This document shows positions 57,040 through 64,000 of a stretch of 64,000 nt of DNA, one piece after another. Location: positions 1 to 64,000 of the forward strand of contig CAIVGN010000029.1 of the NCBI GenBank assembly GCA_903905455.1. The letters run 5' to 3'. The first letter of the stretch is position 1; each line of letters starts with the position of its first letter. The stretch comes from an uncultured Archangium sp. Its GTDB lineage: Bacteria > Myxococcota > Myxococcia > Myxococcales > Myxococcaceae. Made by a program: the position numbers and the translations under genes. A model generated the notes under the pieces. It saw only the letters and a list, made by a program, of their open reading frames with translations, was not told where the DNA came from and ran no database searches.

Positions 57040-57894
57040 ATGACTCGAAAGATCACGCAGGTGGGGATCGTCGGCGCAGGCACCATGGGGCACGGCATCG
57101 CCCATGTCTCGGCGCTCGCGGGCTTCGAGGTGCAGCTCTACGACGTGACCCTCGCCGCCGCCGAGGCCGGGCGCGGGAAGTTGCAGATGAACCTCGAGAT
57201 CGGCGTCGAGAAGGGCAAGGTCACCCAGGCCGCGTTCCACGAGTCGCTGGCCCGCGTGCACTGCACCGATCGGCTCGAAGACCTCGCGGGGTGCCAGCTG
57301 GTGATCGAGGCCATCCCCGAGAAGCTGGCCCTCAAGCAGGACCTCTTTGGCAAGCTCTCGGCGATCTGCGCGGCCGAGGCCATCCTCGCCTCCAACACCA
57401 GCTCGCTCTCGCTGACGGAGATCGCCGCCTCGGCGTCGAACCCGGGGCGCGTGGTGGGGCTGCACTTCTTCAACCCCGTGCACCTGATGAAGCTGCTCGA
57501 GGTGGTGCGCGCCTTTCAGACCAGCGACCAGACCCTCGAGGTGGTGAAGGCCTACGGCGCGGCGATCAAGAAGGAGCTGATCGTCGTCAAGGACTCGCCG
57601 GGCTTCGCCTCGTCGCGGCTGGGCGTGGCGCTCGGGCTGGAGGCCATTCGCATGCTGGAAGAGGGCGTCGCCAGCGCCCAGGACATCGATCGCGCCATGG
57701 AGCTCGGCTACGGCCACCCCATGGGGCCGCTGAAGCTGGGCGACCTGGTGGGCCTCGATGTGCGCCTCGCCATTGCCGAGTACCTGCACGCCGAAACCGG
57801 CAGCCCGACCTTCCGGCCCCCGCAACTGCTCAAGAAGATGGTCCGAGCAGGTAAGCTCGGGAAGAAGTCCGGTGAGGGCTTCTACACGTATTGA
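57040..57894 (+). CDS. 3-hydroxyacyl-CoA dehydrogenase (3-hydroxybutyryl type)
   Basis: 284 residues, typical short single-domain size. NAD-binding GIVGAGTMGHGIAHVSALAG (9-28), IEAIPEKLALKQDLF, catalytic region SNTSSLSLTEIAA and GLHFFNPVHLMKLLEVV, then KDSPGFASSRLG. It oxidises 3-hydroxyacyl-CoA, probably the C4 form. With the nearby thiolase and hydratase it completes a crotonyl-CoA/acetoacetyl-CoA set. Downstream kinase start is 5 bp away. Confidence 0.95.
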   Translation: MTRKITQVGIVGAGTMGHGIAHVSALAGFEVQLYDVTLAAAEAGRGKLQMNLEIGVEKGKVTQAAFHESLARVHCTDRLEDLAGCQLVIEAIPEKLALKQDLFGKLSAICAAEAILASNTSSLSLTEIAASASNPGRVVGLHFFNPVHLMKLLEVVRAFQTSDQTLEVVKAYGAAIKKELIVVKDSPGFASSRLGVALGLEAIRMLEEGVASAQDIDRAMELGYGHPMGPLKLGDLVGLDVRLAIAEYLHAETGSPTFRPPQLLKKMVRAGKLGKKSGEGFYTY

Positions 57895-57898
57895 CGGA

Positions 57899-60013
57899 GT
57901 GCCTATCTCGACGTCCGGCCCCCAGAGCGCGATCCCCTTCGGCTCATACCTGCTGCTCAAGCGGCTCGCCGTCGGCGGCATGGCGGAGCTGTTCCTGGCC
58001 AAGGACACGCGCACCGACCGCATGGTGGTGCTCAAGCGCATTCTTCCGTACCTCGCGGAAGAGGCCGAGTTCGTGCGCATGTTCCTCGACGAGGCGCGCA
58101 TCGCCGCGTCGCTGCACCACCCGAGCATCGTCGAGGTCTTCGAACTGGGGCACCTCGACGGGTCGACCTTCATCGCCATGGAGTGGGTCGACGGCATCGA
58201 CCTGCGCCGGGTGCTGCAGAAGGAGCAGGAGCGGGGCGGGGTGGTCGCGCCGGGCGTGGCGGCCTGGCTGGTGGCGCGGCTGTGCGAGGGCCTGTTTCAC
58301 GCGCACATGGCCCGCGACGCCGCCGGCAAGCCGATGGGCATCATCCACCGCGACGTGAGCCCGCAGAACGTGATGGTCAGCTTCCACGCCGACGTGAAGC
58401 TGGTCGACTTCGGCATCGCCAAGGCCACCGCGTGGATGGGGCGATCGAAGCCCGGCGTCATCAAGGGCAAGTTCCTCTACCTCTCCCCCGAGCAGCTGAC
58501 GACCGAGCCGCTCGATCACCGCATGGATCTCTTCGCGCTGGGCACGATGCTCTACGAGCTGACGACCGGCCAGAGCCCGTTCTACCGGACCTCGACGGAG
58601 GCGGTGATCTACGCCATCCGCATGGAGGACCCGGACCCGCCCACGGTGGTGCGCAAGGGCTTCCCTCCCGCGCTCTCGAAGATCATCTTGAAGTGCCTCG
58701 AGAAGGACCGGGCCCGGCGCTACCAGTCGGCCGACGAGATCCGCGCGGCGCTCGAGGCCTTCATGCGCGACGAGGCGCCCACCACCAGGTCCGACGCGAT
58801 CGACTACGTCTCGCGGCTCTTCGGCGACGACAACGAGCGCACCAGCATCTTCATCCCCCCCAACGCGCAGTCGAAGAACGTTCCGCGCAAGGAAAGCCGC
58901 ACCGACACCGGCACCCACCGCGACGAGGTGCCCGCTTCGGACCCCGACGACGAGCACACGGTGTCGATCTCGGGCACCGGCGTTGGCGCGCGGTTGCTCG
59001 AGGGTCATCGCGAGACCGGGGAGATCGGCGACGTCCCCACCGGGCCAACGCGCGCGGATCGGCCGCGCCTGCGCCCCGAGGGGCCGAGCAACCCCTGGGA
59101 GCCGGAAGTGACCACTCCCATGGCCCAGCGCGCGGTGCTGGCGGCGAAGCGAGACCTGGTCTCGACCGACGAGATCGACGACGAGCGGGTGCTGGGCGGA
59201 TCGCGCGTGCCCGAGACCATGGTCTCGATGTCGGGCGAGCGTGACGTGCCGGTCGGCGGCGTGTTCGCGCCGCTCTTGCCGACGATGATGGGCGAATCCG
59301 CACCGGAGTTGGCGCCTGCCGCGCCCAGGCCCCCTCCGAAGGTCCGCGCCCAGGGCACGAAGCCTCCGCCCCCGGTGCCCGGGCACGATTCGCTGCCCGA
59401 GGTCTCGGTGGTGAGCGCCGGCGAGGCGACGATGGGTGCGCTGTTGGGCGAGTTCGAGGACGAGGACATCGCCCCCCCCGCGCGCGCGGCGCCTCCTCCG
59501 ATCTCCACCCGGGCCGCACCGCGCAAGGGCCCGCCGCCTCCCATTCGTCGCTCGGCCCCGAAGGACCCCGACGACGACGTCGCGACCGTCGACCAGGGCC
59601 AGGACTTCTCGACCGCCCGCCGCACCAGCCCGCAGAAGGCGCTGGTGGCGATCTTCGGCGTCGCGGCCCTCGTGGTGCTGGTGCTCCTGGCGATGCTCCT
59701 CTGGCCGAGTTCCGAGACTGCCGTGCCCGCCAGGCCGCCGGCGAAGGCACCCGTGGTGAAGCCCGCCGCGGTGACGCCGACGACCGAGACGCCGACGCTG
59801 GTCCGGGTGCAGGTGCGCGCGCCGAAGGGCACGGGGCTGGTGATCGACTCGAAGCCCGTGGCCCCCGAAGAGACCTTCGAGCGGGGCGCCGGCGAGCTGG
59901 CGGTGAAGTTCACCTGCCCGCCGAAGAAGAAGGGCAAGCCCCAGGTCGGCACGTTGCGCGCGCAGATTCCCCAATCGAACGCGCTGGTGGTCGTCGAAGT
60001 GCCCTGCCGCTGA
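57899..60013 (+). CDS. Membrane Ser/Thr protein kinase
   Basis: 704 residues. Kinase domain (about 12-275): LAVGGMAELFLAK, catalytic Lys46 in VVLKRI, HRDVSPQN (His150-Asp152), DFGIAKA (Asp170), GKFLYLSPEQ. A long acidic, Pro-rich linker follows, with a membrane helix at about 581-602 and a small C-terminal domain ending VPCR. The GTG at 57899 starts MPISTSGPQSAIPFG; a GTG at 57872 is an alternative. The domain outside the membrane is small, so the sensed signal is unclear. Followed by two M16 peptidase genes. Confidence 0.92.
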   Translation: MPISTSGPQSAIPFGSYLLLKRLAVGGMAELFLAKDTRTDRMVVLKRILPYLAEEAEFVRMFLDEARIAASLHHPSIVEVFELGHLDGSTFIAMEWVDGIDLRRVLQKEQERGGVVAPGVAAWLVARLCEGLFHAHMARDAAGKPMGIIHRDVSPQNVMVSFHADVKLVDFGIAKATAWMGRSKPGVIKGKFLYLSPEQLTTEPLDHRMDLFALGTMLYELTTGQSPFYRTSTEAVIYAIRMEDPDPPTVVRKGFPPALSKIILKCLEKDRARRYQSADEIRAALEAFMRDEAPTTRSDAIDYVSRLFGDDNERTSIFIPPNAQSKNVPRKESRTDTGTHRDEVPASDPDDEHTVSISGTGVGARLLEGHRETGEIGDVPTGPTRADRPRLRPEGPSNPWEPEVTTPMAQRAVLAAKRDLVSTDEIDDERVLGGSRVPETMVSMSGERDVPVGGVFAPLLPTMMGESAPELAPAAPRPPPKVRAQGTKPPPPVPGHDSLPEVSVVSAGEATMGALLGEFEDEDIAPPARAAPPPISTRAAPRKGPPPPIRRSAPKDPDDDVATVDQGQDFSTARRTSPQKALVAIFGVAALVVLVLLAMLLWPSSETAVPARPPAKAPVVKPAAVTPTTETPTLVRVQVRAPKGTGLVIDSKPVAPEETFERGAGELAVKFTCPPKKKGKPQVGTLRAQIPQSNALVVVEVPCR

Positions 60014-60031
60014 TGCGGTATGTCTGCGGGC

Positions 60032-61489
60032 ATGAGACTGCTCACCCTGGGACTGGTGCTCGCCGCCTCGGCTCACGCAGAGGGGCTGGCCGACAAGGTC
60101 CGTGAACTGAAGCTCGCCAACGGCATGGTGTGGCTGGTGGTGGAGCGCCCCGACGCCCCGGTCTTCACCGGTTACGTGCGCGTGCGCGTCGGCGGCGCTG
60201 ACGAGACGACGGGCGCCACGGGCCTCGCGCACCTCTTCGAGCACATGGCGTTCAAGGGCACGCCCTCGCTGGGCGCGAAGGACTGGGCCGCCGAGCAGCC
60301 GCTGCTGGCCGAGGTGGAGCGGGTCGGTGACGCGGTGGCCGGGTTGCAGCGCGGGGGCAAGGGCGGCGCACCCGAGACGCAGGCCCTCAAGGCGGAGCTC
60401 GCCGCGCTGCAGAAGCGCCACGGGGCGCTCTTCGACGAGAACGCGCTGGCGCGGCTCTACCAGGTCAACGGCGGCGTCGGGCTCAACGCCACGACCGACA
60501 AGGACCTGACCTCGTACTTCGTGAGCCTGCCGAAGAACCGCCTGGAGCTGTGGCTCACCGTCGAGGCCCAACGCTTCGCGGCCCCGGTGATGCGCGATTT
60601 CTACACCGAGCGCGCGGTGGTGCAGGAAGAGCGGCTGCGGAGCATCGAGACCAACCCCGCGGGGGCGATGTACGAGGAGTTGATGCAGTTGGCCTTCGTC
60701 TCGAGCCCCTATCGCTGGCCGACGGTGGGCTACGCGGGCGATCTCGCGGCGATGTCCATGGCCGAGGCGCGCACCTTCTTCGACCGGAACTACGTCGCCT
60801 CGAACGCCGTGGGTTGCGTCGTCGGTGACGTGTCGGCCGAAGCGCTCCGCCCCCTGCTCGAGCGCACCTTCGGGCTGCTCCCGCTCCAGCCGCGCCCGGC
60901 GGGCCCGGTGTTCAGCGAGCCGCCCTCGCGGGCCGAGCGCCGCAGCCAGCTCACCTTCGACGCCGCGCCGCGCCTGATGCTCGCCTTCCGCAAGCCGGCG
61001 CCGCCCTCGCGCGACGACTCGGTGTTCGACGTGCTCGAGGTGCTGCTGGGCGAAGGGAACACCGGGCGGCTCCAGCAGCGGCTCGTGTTCAAGGACCGGT
61101 TGGCCCAGGGCGTCGGCGTCTTCACGGGCCCGGGCGTGCGCCTCGACAACCTCTTCATCGTCTCGGTGACGCCGCTGGCCGGGGTGAAGACCGAGCAACT
61201 GGAGGCCGCGATCTGGGACGAACTGCAGAAGCTGATCGCGACCCCTCCGGCCGAACGGGAGCTGCAGAAAGTCCGCAACCGGGTGACCGTGGATCTCGCG
61301 CGCGCCATCGAGTCGAACCCCGGCCTCGCCAACGCGCTGTCCCGGGCGCAGTCGCTGTGGGGCGACTGGAGATACCCGCTCGAGCAGCCGAAGGTGGTGG
61401 AGTCCATCACCGCCACGGAGGTGCAGGCCGTGGCGAAGCGGTTCTTCACCCGCGAGAACTCTCTCGTAGTCACCCTGGTGCGACCGTGA
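60032..61489 (+). CDS. Active M16 zinc peptidase
   Basis: 485 residues. Signal peptide MRLLTLGLVLAASAHA. Inverted zinc motif HLFEH (His67, Glu70, His71) and the third ligand region TERAVVQEERLR near 192-203, as in active M16 peptidases (pitrilysin/insulinase). An in-frame ATG at 60020 is possible. Periplasmic. Its GTG-started partner overlaps the stop (GTGA), so the two subunits are made together. 18 bp after the kinase stop. Confidence 0.9.
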   Translation: MRLLTLGLVLAASAHAEGLADKVRELKLANGMVWLVVERPDAPVFTGYVRVRVGGADETTGATGLAHLFEHMAFKGTPSLGAKDWAAEQPLLAEVERVGDAVAGLQRGGKGGAPETQALKAELAALQKRHGALFDENALARLYQVNGGVGLNATTDKDLTSYFVSLPKNRLELWLTVEAQRFAAPVMRDFYTERAVVQEERLRSIETNPAGAMYEELMQLAFVSSPYRWPTVGYAGDLAAMSMAEARTFFDRNYVASNAVGCVVGDVSAEALRPLLERTFGLLPLQPRPAGPVFSEPPSRAERRSQLTFDAAPRLMLAFRKPAPPSRDDSVFDVLEVLLGEGNTGRLQQRLVFKDRLAQGVGVFTGPGVRLDNLFIVSVTPLAGVKTEQLEAAIWDELQKLIATPPAERELQKVRNRVTVDLARAIESNPGLANALSRAQSLWGDWRYPLEQPKVVESITATEVQAVAKRFFTRENSLVVTLVRP

Positions 61490-62949
61490 AGAACGCCCTG
61501 TGGCTGTTGCTGGCAGGTTGCGCCGTGACGCCCGCCCAGACCCGTCACGAGCCCGGCCTCGAGTCGGCGCCGACCAGGACCGCCGCGCGGCAGTTGCCCC
61601 CGGGGCTCGCGGTCGACCCGACGAAGCTCACCCCGGGTCCGCTCGACTTCGCGCTCCGGCAGCCCGAGGTGGTCACCCTCGCCAACGGGGTGCAGGTGTA
61701 CCTGCTCGAGGACCACGCCGTGCCGCTGGTGCTGCTGCGGGCGCTGATGCCGGTGGGCAACGTCGACGACCGGGCCGAGAAGCTCGGCCTCACGGCGCTG
61801 ACGGCCACCCTGCTCACCGAGGGAGGGGCCGGGACCACCGCCCCCGAGGCCCTCGACGAGTTGCTCGAGTTCCACGCGGCCGACGCCAGCTCGGGGGCCG
61901 GCGACGAGTACTCGACGGTCTCGCTCTCGCTGCGCGCGGTGGACGTGCCGACCCTGTTCCCGGTGTTCGCCGACCTGCTCCAGCGCCCCCGCTTCGACGA
62001 CACGCGCTTCGAGGTGGTGCGTGGACGCTTCCTCGAGTCGGTGCGCCGCAGGGAAGATCGCCCCGACGGCGTCGCGGCGCGCGCTCTGAACAAGGCGGTT
62101 TTCGGCCCCCAGTCGCTGCTGGGCCGCGAGCCCACCGAGGCCACGATGAAGGCGGTGACGCTGGCCGACGTGAAGGCCGCCTGGGCCGCGAACTGGGGCG
62201 CGAAGGGCGCGCGCCTGGTGATCACCGGTGACTTCGACCGCGCGGCGATGCTGCGGCTGCTCGAGGCGGGCTTCGGCACCTGGAAGGGCGGGGCGGCTCC
62301 ACCGCGCGCGTGGGCAGCGCCGGTGCCGCTGGTGCGCCGGGTGTTGATCGTGCCCCGAAAGATCGCCCAGGCGAAGGTGCGCATCGGCACCTTCGGCTTC
62401 GCCCGCAACACCCCGCAGGAGTTCCCCCTGCGCCTGCTCAACACGGCGCTCGGGACCTTCGGCGTGGGGCGGCTGTACCGCGAGATCCGCGACGAGCGAG
62501 GCCTCGCCTACTCGGCTTACGCGACGGTGAACCCCGGGCCGACGACGGGACTGTTCACCGCCGGCTTCGACACCAGGCCCCAGCAGGTGGGCGAGGCGCT
62601 CGAGGTGGCGACGCGCATCTTGACCGAGTTGGGCACGACGGCCCCGGTCACCGACGCCGAGCTGCGCATCGCCAGCGACATGGCCACCAACGCCTTCGCC
62701 TTTCGCTTCGACAGCGCCGCGAAGATCGCCATGGAGCGCGCCACCTTCGATCTCGTCGGCTACCCCGTGGACTACCTCGCGAACTGGCGCGCGAAGATCT
62801 CCGCCGTCGACGTGGCGCACGCCGCCGAAGCGTCACGCCAGCTCGCGCAGGGGCTGCAGATCATCGTCGTGGGCCCGCCGGAAAAAATGGGAGACCTCTC
62901 GCGCTTCGGGCCGGTCAGCACGATCACCGACGTCGAGCAATTTCGCTGA
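61486..62949 (+). CDS. Inactive M16 partner subunit, lipoprotein
   Basis: 487 residues. Lipoprotein signal MKNALWLLLAGC. M16 fold is recognisable (EVVTLANGVQVYLLEDHAVP, RLYREIRDERGLAYSAYATV, DFDRAAMLRLLEAGF), but the HxxEH site is replaced by LTALTATLLTEGG, so it is probably non-catalytic. Active/inactive M16 pairs work as heterodimers. It would anchor the complex to the membrane. GTG start at 61486 overlapping the partner's stop. Confidence 0.9.
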   Translation: MKNALWLLLAGCAVTPAQTRHEPGLESAPTRTAARQLPPGLAVDPTKLTPGPLDFALRQPEVVTLANGVQVYLLEDHAVPLVLLRALMPVGNVDDRAEKLGLTALTATLLTEGGAGTTAPEALDELLEFHAADASSGAGDEYSTVSLSLRAVDVPTLFPVFADLLQRPRFDDTRFEVVRGRFLESVRRREDRPDGVAARALNKAVFGPQSLLGREPTEATMKAVTLADVKAAWAANWGAKGARLVITGDFDRAAMLRLLEAGFGTWKGGAAPPRAWAAPVPLVRRVLIVPRKIAQAKVRIGTFGFARNTPQEFPLRLLNTALGTFGVGRLYREIRDERGLAYSAYATVNPGPTTGLFTAGFDTRPQQVGEALEVATRILTELGTTAPVTDAELRIASDMATNAFAFRFDSAAKIAMERATFDLVGYPVDYLANWRAKISAVDVAHAAEASRQLAQGLQIIVVGPPEKMGDLSRFGPVSTITDVEQFR

Positions 62950-62966
62950 CGCGCGCGCGCCTTTTT

Positions 62967-62994
62967 TTGACGGTTCGAAACACGCCCGTAGGCT
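62967..62994 (+). promoter_or_regulatory. Promoter candidate for PilZ gene
   Basis: TTGACG (62967-62972), a 16-bp spacer and TAGGCT (62989-62994). Predicted start near 63001; the AAGGAG Shine-Dalgarno lies before the ATG at 63047. Good -35, average -10. Confidence 0.5.
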
Positions 62995-63046
62995 TCGCAA
63001 CATCTCGCTGCATCGCTGCAGCGGGTTCCCACAAGGAGCGAAGCGC

Positions 63047-63379
63047 ATGAGCAACAAGCGAAAGCAGTCCCGGGTGAACCTCGACATCTACCTGAACAAG
63101 TACGTCGCCGGCGTGCCGTACATGGCGCGGACGTCGGACATTTCGCGCGAAGGTGTGGGCTTGGCGCACCTCATCGAGCCGGACATGGCGGGCAGCCGCG
63201 TCGGTCTCCAGTTCCAACTCCCCGGATCTGAAGAGGTCATCTACGCCGAGGGCGAGGTCGTTCGAGAGTGGTGCGACCTCGATCACAAGGAAGAGGGCTC
63301 GGGCGTGCGCTTTACGTTGCTGACGGAACGCCACCGTCGCCTGATCGATCAGTTCTGCACCCGCAACGATGTTCAGTAA
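63047..63379 (+). CDS. PilZ domain c-di-GMP-binding protein
   Basis: 110 residues, one PilZ domain. The N-terminal RKQSR (RxxxR) and the later DISREG (DxSxxG) are the two c-di-GMP contacts. Strand FRTL-like end and EEGSGVRFTLLTE follow. It would act as a stand-alone receptor that docks on partner proteins. AAGGAG precedes the ATG. A diguanylate cyclase is encoded at 42412. Other targets are unknown. Confidence 0.92.
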   Translation: MSNKRKQSRVNLDIYLNKYVAGVPYMARTSDISREGVGLAHLIEPDMAGSRVGLQFQLPGSEEVIYAEGEVVREWCDLDHKEEGSGVRFTLLTERHRRLIDQFCTRNDVQ

Positions 63380-63455
63380 TCAGTATTGAAGGTCGGGGAC
63401 CCTCGACCGTAAGTTCGGCGCCGTCATTCCTTCTCCACCTTTGGGGGCGTCGAAC

Positions 63456-64000
63456 ATGAAGCGCATTCTGTGGGCCGTGGTGTTGGCTGTTCCTCTTGGA
63501 GTCTTCGCGCAGGGCAAGGACTCGAAGGCCGCCGAACCCAAGCCCCAGCCGGGCGTGAACTGGTCGGGGCAGGTCGTGCGCGCCACGGGGCAGGGTGCTC
63601 CTGATCTCAAGGCACAGAACCCCGCGCAGGCCCGCCTCGGTGCGGAGCGCGCGGCGCTCGCCGATGCGCTGCGAAACCTGCTGGCCCAGGTCAAGGGCAT
63701 CTCCGTAGATGGTTCGCGCAAGATGGGCGACCTCATGGAGAAGGACGAAGTTCGCACGCGCGTCGAGGGCCTGGTGCGCGGCTACAAGATCACGAACAAG
63801 CGCTACTTCTCGGACAGCGGCGTCGAGGTGGAGATCGAGGTGCCCCTCGCGCTGCTCACCGACGTCGTCGACCCCGACACCACGCAGATGTTCGCCGTCG
63901 GCAAGCCCGAGGGCGACAAGAGCAACACCGGCCTGGTGATCGACGCGCGCGGCCTCAAGGTCACCCCCTCGCTGGCGCCCCGGGTGCTCGACGACGGCGG
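63456..64000 (+). CDS. LPP20/FlgP-like exported protein, cut by window edge
   Basis: The first 181 codons are visible. Signal peptide MKRILWAVVLAVPLGVFAQG, then GQVVRATGQGAPDLKAQNPA and a repeating region (GLVRGYKITNKRYFSDSGVEVEI) that fits the LPP20/FlgP-type family of exported proteins. No Cys in the signal region, so it is probably secreted or periplasmic rather than lipidated. Separate from the PilZ gene by 76 bp. The rest lies beyond the window. Confidence 0.75.
   Translation, partial: MKRILWAVVLAVPLGVFAQGKDSKAAEPKPQPGVNWSGQVVRATGQGAPDLKAQNPAQARLGAERAALADALRNLLAQVKGISVDGSRKMGDLMEKDEVRTRVEGLVRGYKITNKRYFSDSGVEVEIEVPLALLTDVVDPDTTQMFAVGKPEGDKSNTGLVIDARGLKVTPSLAPRVLDDG

Noticed and set aside
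57944-61198. Very long open frame on the minus strand opposite the kinase and M16 genes
   Set aside because: High GC creates long antisense frames. The plus-strand genes have clear domains and motifs, while the minus frame is repetitive Arg/His/Gly/Ala with no recognisable motif.
63391-63408. Near-palindrome GGTCGGGGACCCTCGACC after the PilZ gene
   Set aside because: Imperfect and with no T-tract. Kept only as a note; not called a terminator.

Overview
The window is 64 kb of uniformly GC-rich (about two-thirds G+C, very high third-position GC), densely coding bacterial chromosome. Gene content points to a myxobacterium (phylum Myxococcota). Indicators are an MglA-type gliding GTPase with the diagnostic TVPGQ motif, a protein ending in a MYXO-CTERM-like anchor (CSC, hydrophobic helix, RRRR), DUF4388, DUF2330 and DUF4403 proteins, a myxobacterial-type membrane Ser/Thr kinase, many short lipoproteins, and a GldA/F/G-like ABC cluster. 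No rRNA, tRNA, CRISPR, phage, transposase or integration signature was found. No stretch longer than about 260 bp lacks a gene.

Layout. 1-8 kb: edge-truncated SCP2 protein, SpmA/SpmB fusion overlapping a CCA-adding enzyme, mnmA, lipoproteins (one with a haem-binding CxxCH), SPOR protein, Ca-loop lipoprotein divergent from a ribbon-helix-helix regulator, UDP-sugar decarboxylase/epimerase. 8-20 kb: lon, VWA lipoprotein, HAD phosphatase, two degenerate SUMF1-like paralogues around a lipoprotein, DUF4403 protein, zinc-peptidase lipoprotein plus metalloenzyme pair, DUF4388 protein. 19.5-23.7 kb (minus): a tightly coupled operon purM-purN-flavoprotein-MglA-like GTPase. 23.7-28.2 kb (plus): a compact cAMP module (CHASE2 adenylate cyclase, CRP-family regulator, cyclic-nucleotide phosphodiesterase), then uridine kinase. 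28.2-32.8 kb (minus): four-gene ABC/Gld-like operon. 32.9-34 kb: aspartate kinase. 34.2-39.2 kb (minus): DUF2330 protein, lipoprotein, and a large beta-propeller/vanadium haloperoxidase fusion. 39.4-46 kb: orphan lycopene cyclase divergent from an atypical LuxR-type regulator, cytoplasmic trypsin-like PDZ protease, REC-GAF-GGDEF diguanylate cyclase, double CheW-like protein, and a receiver with a repeated Met/Pro/Gly-rich linker. 46-51 kb: nadC, ECF-like sigma factor with an unknown partner, cutA, hybrid histidine kinase. 51-58 kb: C4/short-chain acyl-CoA genes (thiolase, enoyl-CoA hydratase, 3-hydroxyacyl-CoA dehydrogenase) with a quinone-oxidoreductase-like dehydrogenase, GDPD and surface proteins. 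58-64 kb: Ser/Thr kinase followed by an active/inactive M16 peptidase pair, a PilZ protein, and an edge-truncated LPP20-like protein.

How it fits together. Most of the window is housekeeping metabolism interleaved with signalling (cAMP, c-di-GMP, Ser/Thr phosphorylation, two-component) and envelope lipoproteins. The items most worth attention are the self-contained cAMP circuit, the propeller-haloperoxidase fusion with a complete vanadate-site motif set, the purine/flavoprotein/MglA operon, the degenerate SUMF1 pair, the sigma factor plus unknown partner, and three non-coding structures: a 26-bp perfect palindrome, a terminator abutting a ribosome-binding site, and a REP-like hairpin inside a coding end. 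Functions are inferred from motifs read by eye. No database search was run.
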